NCBI GenBank assembly: GCA_009760855.2
Contig: WPIO01000013.1
Span: 5,852,001-5,916,000 of the forward strand
Reading direction: 5' to 3'
Origin: Cristatella mucedo
Taxonomy: Eukaryota > Bryozoa > Phylactolaemata > Cristatellidae
Length of the DNA stretch: 64,000 bases
This document shows positions 50,985-63,582 of this stretch, piece after piece. Numbering within the stretch: the first letter of the stretch is position 1; each line of letters begins with the position of its first letter. The notes below the pieces were generated by a model, which saw only the letters and a list, made by a program, of their open reading frames with translations, was not told the DNA's origin and searched no databases. The translations under genes and the position numbers were made by a program.

Positions 50985-52070
50985 TATAATAAAAATAATA
51001 ACAGCAATGATAGAATCTCTTTCCAGGCACTTAAAACATGCTGAAGTGGAAGTGTTTGTAAATATTGGTCTGTCATAACGTGCACAATTTCAGAAAGCCG
51101 GTGCATAAAGGTAAATGCACAAGCACGGAGCACAGGCTGTCGGGGAACAGCAAGTTTTTAGCTGATTCTTGAATTTCGTCGAATGTAACTTGGCAACTGT
51201 AACACTCCCAATAGACCAGCCACACTGCAAAATTTCGCACCAGGTGTAAAGTCAGGTCTCCAAAGGATTTGAGCTTAGTTCGAGGCACGACTAAAAGCTA
51301 AACGACTCAAGTCATAAGAGCGGGTGGGACGATGCCTTGCCTCATTGGGAATTAGTTCGAAGGTAGGCTGGAGCAAGAGAATTAAGGGTCCTAAAAGTGA
51401 GTTATCCTTGAAGCCGATACGCTGCTTGACGGGAGTCCATTATAGGTTGGTGAGAAGTGACATAATATTGAAACTGCGAAGTTTATGACAGACAAGCCTA
51501 GCTGCTGCGTTTATCACCAGCTGTAAGGGCCTTATTACATGGGCACACAGGCCGGATCTTTGAAAAGTGAGTTATAGAAGTCAAGACGGCATGTCACAAA
51601 TGAACGGACCAGCTTAGATGTGGCTTCCCTGTCTAAAGCAGGCCGAATTTGTGCAATGTTAGGTAGCTGAGAGTAGGCAGATTCGATTGTGTAGCTGATG
51701 TGGTTGTCTAGTGGAAGATCACTTTAGAACAGGAAATCTAGAGTTCATGCATATACTACAAGCGATATGCTGGCCAAGCCCATCTTGACGGTTAGACTAT
51801 TCAATTTCTGAGCTACACCAGGTTTTCACACAACCAGTAAGTTTGTTTAATCTCCCTTTATTTTTGGGTAAGTTTTCTGCAAAACAAGTGCGAACGTCAG
51901 GAGTATATGCTGCAACTGAGCTGAGAGCTTGAGATGCTAAAAGAAAGAGAAAGATCAAAATACATGTGCAGCTGTACGTCACCTTCATACAAATTAAAGT
52001 CTAGACTGCGCTTGGTGGTGACTACATCCGCAAGAAGGAAGGTATAACTTGCGAGAAGAAGTGGACTCTA
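50985..52070 (-). mobile_element. LINE family A-related, old copy (A11)
   Basis: Degenerate antisense copy: AATAATAACAGCAATGATAG and CTTTCCAGGCACTTAAAACA at the 3' end, then CTAAAAGTGAGTTATCCTTG, CGATACGCTGCTTGACGGGA and CAAGCCTAGCTGCTGCG. Many indels. Confidence 0.75.
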
Positions 52071-52312
52071 AATGGGTCTATTAGTCATCAAGACGTTTAA
52101 GATTCAGTGGATACAGGCACTTCCGGAAGGGATACATCGCACGGGCAAGCACAGATGAGCTTCCACGGGCATGTCAAGCAACCATCCAGAGAGCTTATAC
52201 GCTTTTAAATATTTGAATCTAGTAAGCATCTTCACAAGTTCCTCCGTCAATCTCCATTTATAGTCTATAGCAATTTAACTCTGCCCCGGAGAAGTTTCTT
52301 TTTTGTTCCTGT

Positions 52313-52500
52313 ATAATAACAACAATAATAATTATACTAGTAAGTCATGTGCATAGCACGCTAAGAGAACTAAATGTATAATCAGGTGCTTTACAACTTT
52401 CTGCAAGAGAAACAATAACCAAGCTTTAATGAGATGTAGTAGGTCATTCATGGAGAAACATGCAAGTATCGTGCTTAGCCCAGCATGCAGGCCACAATGT
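52313..52500 (-). mobile_element. LINE/SINE 3' tail fragment, degenerate
   Basis: AATAATTATACTAG, CACGCTAAGAGAACTAAATG, AATCAGGTGCTTTACAACTT and CTGCAAGAGAAACAATAACC resemble the family A/S2 terminal block. Confidence 0.55.
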
Positions 52501-52719
52501 GCCCGTCCTAAGCAATAGCAGATATAGCTAACTGGGTGCCGAGGGAGAGGCACAATGAGTTACGGCTACGGTCACAACCTCCAACGACCTTGCATCCTTC
52601 AAGGCCAAAGTTCAAGATGTGTCTGCTCGTATTCGCTTTTCCCTTGATTCCTGCGAGCTCGTCTCTTTTTTGTTTCGGTGTGCTTTGGGTTCGCACCAGT
52701 GCATCATTCAGTGCATGGT

Positions 52720-54240
52720 CATAGCCATTAAGATTCGAGGTTGGTTCGACGCAGAGCTAAGCAATTTGGGTCAGAAAAGCGGGTAGTCGGTTGCCTAGCC
52801 TAGCGGAGGAGTAGTTCTGATAGGCATGCTGGAGCCAGAGAAGGAAGGGACCTAAAAGTGAGTGACAGAACCTTAAAGTCGATGCGCTGCTCGATTGGGA
52901 GCTAAAGTAAGTCAGCGAGAACTGGTCTGATGTGGCAACTGCGACGCTCAAGACAGACAAGCCTAGCCGAAGAGTTATCCACCTACTGTAAGTGCCTGAT
53001 TGCACCCGCCGGTAGACTGGCAAGCAGTTGGTTGCAGAAGTCGAGACAGGATGCGACTTATTCATGGACCGATTTGGATAGAGTCTCCCTGTCTTAGCAG
53101 GCCAGAATTTTTTCAATGTTACCTTGATGAAAGTAGGCAGACTTGACTGTGGAGCTAATATGGTCATCTAGTGATTGGTCACTTTGGAACATTTCACCTA
53201 GATTTCGTGCAGACGCTACAAGAAATATGCTGGAAGAGCCGATTTCCAGTTTAAGCTTTCCAATTACGAGCTTAACAGGGGTTTCCCATGACTAGTAAGT
53301 TGGTTTTTATCATAACTAAACGTTTTGTAGACGTTTGCAGCCATTCACTTTCGGATGTCAGCAATACAAGGGGGCAAAAGGGGTTGAGAGAATATGAGGT
53401 ATTGGAGGGCTGGGATAGAGCAAAGCACATTTGTGTCATCTGCATAAATAGAAGTGAAAGCCTAGATTGTGCTTTGCGATCACATCAGCAAGAGAGAGTG
53501 CGTGTGTATAAATTGTGTAAACAAGCAGACCAATCACTGGGTCCTGAGGTACCCCTTACTTAAGTGGTTCCTACGATGATCTTTGTCCTTTCACATCAAT
53601 AATCTTGAGGCTCTTGCTATGATAGGACCTAAGCCATTCATGTGCCGTGCCTGCGATTCCTGGGGGAGATGAGAGGCGCCTGAGAAGGACTTGGGGATCA
53701 ATGGTATCAACGGCTTTCCAATTTCAGAGTAATACTACGTTTACCCACAAATAGCAAGCTGTTCTTATCGTCACTCGATTCGAGTAAGTTTGCTCGCGTC
53801 CAACTGGAAATGTCAGTGATACATGCTGGCAGGAAGTTAAGTAAGTTGGGGGCCTACAGAAAGAATGCAAGGAAGGAGGGATCAAAGCAAGGGTACAGCT
53901 TTCTTTGACTGCATAAAAATAAGACCCTAAATTGTATCTTGCGACTAAATTGACACTAGGAAGAGTATACATTCCGAAAAGAAGTGGACTAAGTACAGAT
54001 CCCTGGGATACCCCATACTTAGAAGGCTCGACGGATGGCCGTTGCCCGTTGTCGTCGATGCTATGAAATCTGCCACTGATTTAGGAGTGGCCCATTTCAG
54101 CGCAGTGCTAGTGATGCCCAGGCGAGATGAGAGGCGCTTAAGAATGACTGAGTAATTATTCATAGCAAACGCTGCTGAGAGAGTCAACCGAGCTAGCCAC
54201 GAGACTATCTCGGTCAGCATTCCCGAGCATGTCAATATAC
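52720..54240 (-). mobile_element. LINE family A-related, old compound copy (A13)
   Basis: Antisense RT sequence in two overlapping pieces. 52720-53715 holds CTAAAAGTGAGTGACAGAAC and CACATCAGCAAGAGAGAGTG. 53715-54240 covers the catalytic region again, with minus strand LGSYFYAVK replacing HFYADD. The repeat of the same RT segment shows two insertions or a duplication. Both are broken. Confidence 0.75.
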
Positions 54241-54797
54241 ACTCGTAGCAGTATTAACTTCGTTGAGTGACTCTGTGACATCTCTCTGGAACTTAGTAGT
54301 TGCTTGGTTTGAAGTTCCGATCTAGGAATTTAGCTGGCATTTTGCTACAAGTTCCAGATATTCAAGAGGAATGGCAGTCGGGAGACTGGGCGGAAATTGC
54401 TTTAAGTTCTCCTCGTCTAGCGATGCCATCTAAATGAGTGGCCCAACAGCCACCTTTCCGGAGAATGAATGGACAAGACTGGAGACTAATGATATATAGA
54501 GGCTTAATGGCTTGCTTCGGCAGCCAACTGAATGCTGATTTATAGTAGTCTCGTCTAGGGGAACCTGGAACTCAAAAGGGTCTTAAGGCAGCCGCTTCGC
54601 TAAGTACACCGCAATCGCATGCAGGGATCAAGCCGATGATTAACAGCGGAGGCGGTTCTTTGAATACAACTTTAAAACTTCAAGGAGTCGTCGAATACAA
54701 TTACCAAACACTCGGTGATGGTTCGCACGAAGTGACCTCCGCTTTGGAGAGAATCCGTCCTTATGTTCAATTGCTATATAGGTTGATGGGTAGAGAA
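54241..54797. other. unassigned
   Basis: Possibly further LINE relics (54300-54560), but I cannot align it with confidence. Confidence 0.4.
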
Positions 54798-55012
54798 AGA
54801 TAGAGAAAGAGGGCGAGAGAGAGAGAGAGAGAGAGATCAAGGGAAAGAGAAAGAGAGCGAAAGAAAAAAGAGTGTGCGAGAGAAGGAGAGAGGGAGAAGG
54901 AGAGAGATGAAGAGAGGGAAAAGGAGAGAGAAGGTGAGAGAGAGAGAGAGAGAGAGAGGGAAGAGGGAAGAGGGAAGAGGGGCGGAAGGAAGAGCGAAAG
55001 AGAACCTGAAAG
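54798..55012. repeat. (GA)n-rich tract
   Basis: Impure GA tract with GGAAGAG repeats at 54957-54985. Confidence 0.93.
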
Positions 55013-55114
55013 AATGGAGCAAAGGTGGGTAAGTAAAGATGGGTAAGAGGGGTAAGAGGGGTGAAAGGGGTGAGAGGGCGTGGTAGATAAAATATCACTG
55101 TCCTCGAATCCACC

Positions 55115-56130
55115 TTGCCGCAAAAGCAAAGTGGGTGCTGCGCTAGAGAGTTTTCTATATCGCACCGAAAGCCTCATAGGGTTTCAATGAAAGCCTACGA
55201 GGCTTTCAGTAGACATACCGTAGCTAATAGACGCCCATCTCCCGATGCAAAGATCCAGTGAGGAGCATAGCTAGGTGAACCAAGAGGACACAGAGGAAGT
55301 GAGGAGCGTGCAGGTAGCTGCATTGAACATCTTGAAAGGATGTGCCAGAGTCGACTGCAGGAGCCATATTTTTGCATACCAACTTATCGTGCAAATGAGC
55401 TCAAACGTTTAAGACCCGTCGAGACAAAGCTTCTGTCGTCAATTTTCTTTAGCTGAAAAAAGGAACTACTAATTTATTATCCTGAGGGGACCGGAGGGCA
55501 CGCACGAGGAGGATGGAGCTGATGCAGCCGTTGAGCCGTTGGAATGAAGAAGTCAATCCGTCGCGGGTCTTACGGACCGGAGTAAGAACTTGGCTTGAAA
55601 TAATTTCACCAACCGGAACCCATCGCCGTTCCTTTTAGCAAAGAAGACACACAAGCAAACGTTTTGATTTAATAGCCCACCTCACAGCTATATTCATCCC
55701 TAAACTATGGAAATGGCTTTCCTCAATAGCTTTCAATTACTAGATTGCAGTAGTAAATTTAGCCACGAAGCTAGTGAGATCTGTAGCCAGCCACGGCGGT
55801 AAGTAGTCCCTCATCATGTGCAGGTGCAGGAAGGGATGGAACTTGATCACTACCCGGTTAGGTTGTCTTCTGAATGAAAGTTGTCTACAGCAGACAGTCC
55901 CGAAAAAAAGGACACCTTAAGTACGAAATATCAACAGTGGTTGTCCTGCGGCAGCAGGGAGTAGGAATAAAGTCACTCACTTCAGCCATACGTTTAGGGT
56001 TTCCTGAAAGGAAGACGGAACTGGAAGACAATTGAAGGACGTAAGGAGCAGAGAAAGGAAGAAAGGAAGAAAGGAAGTAAGGAGAAAGGAAGAAAGTGAC
56101 CACTCCCTCCACAATTGGAAGTAGGAAAAC
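55115..56130 (-). mobile_element. LINE family B, old copy B5
   Basis: Degenerate antisense copy: GAGAGTTTTCTATATCGCAC, GACAAAGCTTCTGTCGTC, GGCACGCACGAGGAGGATGG, AAGAACTTGGCTTGAAAT, in the same order as B3. An inserted (GGAAGAAA)n tract lies near 56045-56095. Confidence 0.7.
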
Positions 56131-56287
56131 GCTTCTGATTTTTTAGTCCTATTATTAGGAAAATTCACGAGCTATACGTCGTTTGAAGGATGGAGGCAGC
56201 ACGATAATTGCACGAGGTCATAGGTCGTAGTGAATAGAACTGTAGCGAAAATGAGCAGAGTTTCTTGTACTCCAAGCCTCACCACCC

Positions 56288-56288
56288 C

Positions 56289-56367
<79 letters not shown>
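56288..56367. repeat. (CA)n(TA)n(TC)n compound microsatellite
   Basis: CA run, then TA, then TC. Confidence 0.96.
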
Positions 56368-56369
<2 letters not shown>

Positions 56370-56527
56370 CCACTCTTCTTCTTTATTGATTTCCTTTTGC
56401 AGCTTCTTCTCAGCATAGGATAACAAGAAACAAAAGCCTGAAAGTACATTCATGCCAAAATGCGTCCGGAACTAGAAGTGACAATATATTAACAATGCAA
56501 TAGCCGACGTCCACGGCAGACGATCGT

Positions 56528-56660
56528 TTGTTTATCAAGCATTGATATTACTCACCATTAAATTGCATTTCCTTTGCAGCAAATGTAAAGCGCCTAGAAA
56601 GAGATTGAGTTCTCTCAGGGCGCTTTATCAAGTGCATTATTATTATTATTATTATTATTT
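56528..56660 (+). mobile_element. LINE family A 3' tail, sense (A14)
   Basis: CCTTTGCAGCAAATGTAAAG, CGCCTAGAAAGAGATTGAGT, GGGCGCTTTATCAAGTGCAT and (ATT)n. Well preserved. Confidence 0.88.
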
Positions 56661-57105
56661 ATGCCGGTATTATTTACACCAGCATCTATAGGTTACCGCA
56701 GATTATAAGGTGCACTAGTAAATCTTCTATCGTAACTGTATTAAAACCACCGCGATTAGTAGTGATAGGTTATATCAATTGATGATGATCTATGTACGTA
56801 AAAATTCCCGTACAAAAATGAACGTAAATTTAACGACCCCCTCAGCATTGTTAGCGTCTTCATTCAAGTTAAATTTGTTGCCTGAAGTTCTAAAGGGAAA
56901 CTTCAAATTTAGGATCAGCAATCGCAATTGACTCTAAAAAGCTTGCACTAAGGGTAAACAGAAAGAAAGATAGATGAGCTGCCTTTAGATCCACGCAATT
57001 TCTCAAGCGCAAGAGTCCTAGAGGCCTTCAAACGGTCTTCGGTGAATAATAAAGAATTGCACAATTTCGGTATCGACAAACGAGCACTTATCGGGGTATA
57101 ATATT

Positions 57106-57205
57106 AACAATAATACATTTGACATTTGCCCTCTCATAGAATGCAATGTCTTTCTAGGCACCTTGCACATTTGCTGCAAAGGAAGCACGATCCAAAGGTA
57201 GTCGG
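57106..57205 (-). mobile_element. LINE family A 3' tail, antisense, degenerate
   Basis: CAATAATACATTTGACATTT, CTTTCTAGGCACCTTGCACA and TTTGCTGCAAAGGAAGCACG. A further weak S2/A tail lies at 57540-57600 (CTGAATAGAGATTAAGTTTT). Otherwise 56661-57970 shows nothing recognisable. Confidence 0.65.
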
Positions 57206-57974
57206 CTTACATATAGACGTCAATTCAGCTAGCCCGGATTGCTCATGCAGCCGATAGCCTCCAGTTAAAGAAAGGAAGTTGAGAAACTCAGGATCATATA
57301 TTTCATATAAAATCGGAGGCATGCCTCTCGGAAAAATGTGATTTATGCAAGGCAAGGGCTAGATCCATCAGAACAATCGGACCACTCATCTCAATGGAAG
57401 GAATTCAAAGGACTTTCAGACTGGGTTTAATTGAGCTTTTCGTGTGCTATTGTATGCTTGCCTATTGCTGTGCTATTGCATGCTTGCCTACTGTGCGGGC
57501 TACTTTAATTTGCATGAACATATTTGTTATTTTTTTCTTTTGCAGTGGGTTTTAAAACGTCTGAATAGAGATTAAGTTTTTTTAGGACCTATGAAAAAGA
57601 ATTACTATTGCTATCGTTCGATGACATCAAATACTGATGTAGAAGCAAGAAGAATGACTAGTAGTAGTATTTAAAATTTATTCGACCTATAATTCCCGAC
57701 ATAATATTCGTTTAGAAAAGATGCAAATATCATCTGGATACTTTGTGATAGCTAATTGCAGCTCCTGTGGCAAAGCAGGATGCCGAGTTTCAAGCCCCGA
57801 GGTCACTGCTCTCAATTGTATTATGGTCAATGTACTTGTATGTCTCTAGTCCGCTGGCTCGTGTGAAAGCATAGGTGTTTGGTTTACATTACCTAGTAAG
57901 AGACTTCATCCGCAGTACTGACTGTGTATAAGTCACGAGTGTATTTCCGTTGATTTCTGCGACGTTAACGTCAG

Positions 57975-58085
57975 CTCTACAACTAACCACTCGATCATGC
58001 TTCCTTTTCAGCCAAAGTAAAGTGCCTAGAAGAAGACTGAGTTCTCTTAGGGCATTATAAAAATGTACTAACAATATTCTTATTA
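57975..58085 (+). mobile_element. LINE family A 3' tail, sense, degenerate
   Basis: ATGCTTCCTTTTCAGCCAAA, GTGCCTAGAAGAAGACTGAG, TTCTCTTAGGGCATTATAAA. Confidence 0.7.
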
Positions 58086-58111
58086 TTTTATCTTACACTG
58101 TCAGCTCCCAA

Positions 58112-58290
58112 GACTGGCCCTTGGCTCTTAGCCCAGGGGTGCAGCTGTTCGATCTTCACGATCAAAGTCGTGGGTTCGAGTCCTGACGCGGGCAATCCTT
58201 TATTATCCACTGCAAGTGTTGGTGATAATTGGCAAGGTTCTCCGGCCGCTATGCAAATGAGGCTGCTAAATCAGCTAAGCTTTTTATTTT
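58112..58290 (+). mobile_element. tRNA-derived SINE S1
   Basis: GGCTCTTAGCCCAGGGGTGC, B box GTGGGTTCGAGTCCTGACGC, GGGCAATCCTTTATTATCCA, TTGGTGATAATTGGCAAGG, CCGCTATGCAAATGAGGCTG and CTAAATCAGCTAAGC. Confidence 0.88.
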
Positions 58291-58549
58291 AGACAAGTGA
58301 TAAGGTCTGGGTGATAACTCCTGGTGCACGCGATCCTACTATCTGCGGTAATCAAGATGGAAGTCACCGAAAGCAGCTAAGCTGCTACATAGAGGGGAAG
58401 TGAATCTCAACCGGTATTTACTTTACTACAATCCGAGTTGAACACAAAATAATGCTTTAAGCAGACCGCAAGTACAGTGCTCGCTTGCCAGAGAATAATA
58501 CAATATAAATGAACTTTAGTTTTTTATTTGAGATATCTTGCGGTGTTAT

Positions 58550-58960
58550 TAATGTAATGTATCTCTGTAACTCCGCCTGTAACTCCACAAAGCCACGAAG
58601 ACTATGTGGGTGTTACGATGAAGAGTTTTATACAGCGTGCTCACAGCCTAAGCGGCTTTGGTATGCACTCGGTAGCCAACATACTTCATTTCACGTAAAA
58701 AGAAGCATAGATGAGTCAGGAGAGCAGTTGAGGTAGTGAGTAGCATTGAAGTAGCAGTTTAGGACGGCTGGAAAGGGTGTGTCGTAGTCGGCAGTAGGAG
58801 AGTTGTCATTTCGTAAAAACTGTGGAAGCGAGTTTCACAGTCTAGGACCTGCAGTGCCAAACCTTCTATCGCCAACGGTCTTTAAGCGGAGGAATTAAAC
58901 AGCTAATTTATTGTCCATACAGGACATGAGAGCACGAGGAGGCTGAAACTGCTTCTCATT
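58550..58960 (-). mobile_element. LINE family B 3' end, B6
   Basis: TAATGTAATGTATCTCTGTA, CCTGTAACTCCACAAAGCCA, AGAGCAGTTGAGGTAGTGAG and AGCACGAGGAGGCTGAAACT. Directly followed by SINE S2. Confidence 0.86.
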
Positions 58961-58967
58961 ATCGCCG

Positions 58968-59135
58968 ACCCGGTTTGGCCCAGGTGTTAGGTGCTCGCCT
59001 TTAAAACCACGGTCAAGGTGAATTCATTTGACGATTGAGGTCGCGGCTTCGAGCCCTTCGGCATGGCATATGTGAATTGCCTGCATAGAGACTAACTTTT
59101 CTCAGGGCACTATACAAATGAATTAAATTTTATTT
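58968..59135 (+). mobile_element. tRNA-derived SINE S2
   Basis: GACCCGGTTTGGCCCAGGTG, GTCGCGGCTTCGAGCCCTTC, then ATATGTGAATTGCCTGCATA, GAGACTAACTTTTCTCAGGG and CACTATACAAATGAATTAAA. LINE-A-like tail present, diverged. Confidence 0.8.
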
Positions 59136-60585
59136 AAATCTAGTGGTAAGGACCCGCAAATAATTTTGATATAGGAAGCAAGACTCACAATTAATGAAAA
59201 GTTATAGCTCATAATAGTTATAGTGTTTATTCGACAAGAGCTCAGCGGCTGCTCATTGAATGGAATTAGCAGCATTTAATTTCGTCATTGGTGATCTTCG
59301 GGGGGGGGGGGAGTAGGAATAGGTGGTTGCCCAGGTGGCCACCCCGCTGTAGTGGAGAAGACCTCTACCTGCTTGCTCCGCAACTGCCTTCCGCGTAGTC
59401 ACTGCGCCGTAAGTCGCAAAGACGCTAAGGATTGTACACCAAACGACCAACGACGCGCGTCAACTTATTGCTTTGACAACTTATTGCTCGGCTCACTTTT
59501 TTTCCGAGCCCACGCACTCACGCAATGCTGTCAGCTCCTTGTTCAACGTGGCGACTCGACTGTCGATCGTGAAGCGAAGTTCCAGTGCTTTCTTTTGGGG
59601 TGCAGGGCTGGCTGTTCCGCTGCCAGACTTTTTCGATTGATGCAAGCCTTTTTTATATTTGCTCTATGACGATGTTCTGCTAAATTGTTTGTGAGCAGTA
59701 AGCAAATTAGTGCATAGTTCATGCTGCGGCGTACTAATGGGCTCAGAGCTTTAGAAGAAAGCACTGACGGAAATGCCATTTACCAGCCTATAGATTATGC
59801 TGGCTAGAGGCTCGGACCGGCTCTCGCTTCATCGGCTGCAATAATCCAGGCAAGTTTCACAAATCTGCACGCGGAAGCCGAGGAAGCTGTAAATGCTGTG
59901 CTGCTGTGAAATCTAGGACGTTTGGTTGACTGAAAAGGATCCGTTAACAACAAGCTGGAACACGATCTGGATTCTTTGCCGAATGAACGAGCTAATAACT
60001 TTCCTGGATGCGGATTGTGCTGTTGCAAGTTTCCGCCAGTATTTAGGCTGAAATAAAACAAAAAGCTGTCACATCTACGAGGAAATTGTTGTACCTACCA
60101 ATTGACGCTGCTCAGATTCAGACATCGCTACGATTGTGAGTTTCAGCTGCTCTAGTTTTCTCCTATCGAAAAGGCTACAATAGCTAAGAGCACGAATGTA
60201 TCAGGAAAAGCTTAATCTTCCCAATGGACCCGGCAAGCATATTCCGGAGGCCTCTGCTCAGAATCCCTGTCCTACTCAAAATACTTTCATTAGGTGACGT
60301 CATGGGCAGTAAGTATGCGTTATTTTCCACTTTCTTGTTCTTAAACGCATAGAAAAGTGACCATTCGACCATCAATTTGTACGTACTTTGCTGTTATTCC
60401 CTGGACTTATTTTCCAGAACATTCTGTATGCAGCTACTCTCAAAACTTTGGTGCTTTGTCAAGAAACCACATTTTTGCAGGCAATTCAGCTTCGTGCCTA
60501 CCCAGGCCAATATAAAAATCTTACTGTTGCCAAACTCAATAGCGTTACCGTAAAGTACCTTAAAATGCAATATTTGACGTATATA
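59136..60585. other. unassigned
   Basis: Includes a G run at about 59300. Open frame 59352-59669 (+, 105 codons) has no recognised domain. Confidence 0.45.
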
Positions 60586-63560
60586 ATGTAATTTTTATCC
60601 GTATGTAACTCCACAAGGACGCAAAGACTATATGTAATTTTTATCCGTATGTAACTCCACAAGCACACAAAGACTCAGTAAAGTTCACGCAGGAGAGTTT
60701 TCTATAGACCACTCAAAACCTAAGCGGCTTTTGGTATGCATATGGTAGCTAACAGACTTAATCTCAAACAAAGAAGAGAAAGTGAGAGGTAGAGGCTGAG
60801 CCAGGAAGACAGTCAAGGAAAGAAATAGTAGGGAAGTATCAGCTTATAACAGCTGGAATGGATTGCCACAGTCGGAAGCAAAATAATTTATGACGCTGCG
60901 TAAAAATTGTGGAAGTGAGCGCCAGAGTCCGTGACTAGCAGAGCTACAGCTTCTGTCACCAATGGCCTTTAAGTGAAGGAATAAAAAAGCTAAATTATTG
61001 TCGATAGAGGACCTTAGGGCACAAGGAGGTTGAAACTGATGCAGCAGTTAAGCTAGCAATAAAGGAACCAAGCCATGACGGGCCTATGAGTCAGCGTAAG
61101 AACTTTACTCTGCATCCGTTGATCAGTTGGGAGCTATCGCAGCTCCTTCAGCAAAGGAGACACGTGACTGAGAATTTGAGATTTTTGAACTAGCCTTGCA
61201 GCCGCATTCACTACCAGCTTCAGTGGCCCAATAGCTTTTTATGGTAGCCCAGCTTAGACGGAATTGCAAAATCCACTTTACGCAATGCCAGGGAGCTGGT
61301 GTTATGGATCTTTGCAAGCCACGGTGGTAGTCAGTGCCTAATTTTAGATAGAGAAAGAACGGGAAAGCGGCTAGCGGTAAAGGTTAAAGATCTTCTTAAT
61401 GAAACTTTCAAAATTTAGGCAGTTGTCACTTAAAACACCTAAATTTCGAGCACATATTGACAGTCGCACAACATCATCTATAGAAAGAGCACAGTCTCCC
61501 CATCCAGCCGCGCGCTTGAGGTTCCTATAAGTTCGGTTTTATCATCGTTTATTTGAGAAAATTGTTCGATATTCTGGATCAAATTTCTGCAAGGTCGGCG
61601 TTCAGTTCATCAGCCACTGCAGTGGATTACAATGGTTAAAACGGCAATTACAGCTGGGGTCTTCAGAACAAAAGTTATAGCAGAGCCCATGGGAACCAAT
61701 TACTTTCATCAGAGGTCCAGTGTAAGTGGAGAACACCAACGGACCGAGGACGGACCCTGGTAGGACTCCGCAGCTGACTGATCTGGTGGGTGAGACTTGA
61801 CTACCGAACGACACGGATTGAACACGATCGGATAAGTACGATTTGAGCCGCGCCAGCGCCTCATATGCCAAGCCGATCTTTGTTATCAATCACTCAAGTA
61901 AGATATCAGGATCATTAGTTTTGAATGCAGCTGATAGATCCTGCAGGAGCATGTAAGTAAAATTCCGATCGAGTAAGTAAAATATAAGTAAGTGAAAGCA
62001 GGTAAACTATATTCTAGTTGCTGCGTAGAATGTCGTTGGTAACACCGAGGAGAGCATATTCAATGGAGTGGTATTGCTTGTATATACATTAAAATATTTC
62101 TGACAATTTATTCTTTTCAGTGTGTGCTAAAAGCTGCTTAACGACAATGACAACGACAAATCTTTTTCGAAAATCAGTGACAGAAAAAGGAAAAAAGGGA
62201 AACTGGACGATAGCGAGCAAGAAACACTGAATCCAAGTCATTCTTTTTAAGAATTGGTCGAGCGATGCCCGGTGTGAAAGATATTAGAACAACAACCTAG
62301 TTATCCAGAAAAGTGTAATATATCTTAGTTAGTGCTGGACTAAGTTTGTCTGCCAGTGAAGACCACAGAGAGGATGGTACTGAGTATTCAGAAGACGAGC
62401 TCTTACTCGTCTTTATTTTGGCGGATACTCATTAGGCGGAACCCTCGCTAAATCTCTTAAGGAGGTCATAGGTTGCGACTCAATAATTTCTTTAGTAAGA
62501 GGTGGCTTCATGCAAGAACAAATATGTGAAATTTCCAATACGAAGTAGGCTGAGAACTTCTCGGCTGAGCGATCGGTATAGATGGGTTTAAAACTCTCAG
62601 AGTCGGCAACCAAATGCTTACTGTCTTCTAAATATTTTTTGGATTTGACTGGGAGGACTTCAGTTTTTGAGTGAAAAAGAAGCCCTGGCTTTTCTAAGCT
62701 TCCGGAAGTAGACACGGAGGAAGTCTTTGAAATCGGCTACATCGTCACCAGGCCCAGACTTCTTAAAGCTGCTTTCAAGCCTTCGCTTATCACGGTGCAT
62801 ATTTTGAAGTTTTTTTGGTAAATTGAAAGAAATCTCCACGAATCCGAGCATGGACAGAATGTACTAGAACACGATCGCCGAGGGCACCCCTAAGTGTCAC
62901 AGTCACTGCATCAGTGAGGGTATAGAGGCTGTCGACCGAGTCTGGGCGCAGATCAAGAAGACCTGCATCGCACACAGGTTTCAAATTCTTTTTCCTGTTC
63001 AATGCTTTAAAATTGCATCGCTCCACAAACTCTACGTTACCATGTATGTAAAATATAACAAGAACAATAAACGAGATCAAGCAATGATTCGTGAGGGTCA
63101 GAGGCCACACAACAAGGTCAATGGGGCAGACATCGTTAGTGATAATAAGATCCAGGATATGGCCACCGACGTGAGTGGTATGATTAGGTGTTGGACCAAA
63201 CCAAAGTTCCCTAGACAGCCAAGAAATGAGCGGACTTGACAGTCTTGGTACAGATCAAGAAGACCTCATGCACCACAAAGAATTTATAAATGTCTCAGTA
63301 TAAATTTTTTTAAGCTGCATCGCTTGGCAACATCAACGCTACCCTGCGCATAGAACGGAACAGAAAAAGCAAATGAGATTGAGCAATGATCGAAATGGTT
63401 CGCAGGCACATAACAAGTCAGTATGGCAGACATCCTTAATATTAACGAGATCGAGAATACAGCCATCGATACCAGCATTATAATTTACATGCTGTGAGAC
63501 AGTCAAGAAATGAGCTGATCTGACTGTTGCTATACAATGGTGCTTTGACTTACGCATTCA
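60586..63560 (-). mobile_element. LINE family B, longest copy B7
   Basis: Antisense. 3' end at 60586 with the terminal 46 bp present twice; RT at about 61400-61900 (minus strand SVLGPLVFSTYTGPLMKVIG); upstream linker at 62000-62780; endonuclease C-terminal part at 62790-63240 and again at 63284-63557. Stops and frameshifts throughout. It covers more of the element than any other copy here and is the template for reading B1. Confidence 0.82.
62790..63557 (-). pseudogene. endonuclease C-terminal region of LINE B7, present twice
   Basis: Minus strand: first piece has WPLTLTNHCLISFIVLVI followed by VEFVERCNFKALNRKKN and LRPDSVDSLYTLTD, like the end of an apurinic-type LINE endonuclease and its linker to RT. 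The second piece (63284-63557) has HFLTVSQHVNYNAGIDGCIL, then DLVNIKDVCHTDLL and VDVAKRCSLKKF, the same segment again. Both degenerate. Confidence 0.7.
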
Positions 63561-63582
63561 ATTCGTTCCATGACGGATCTCT

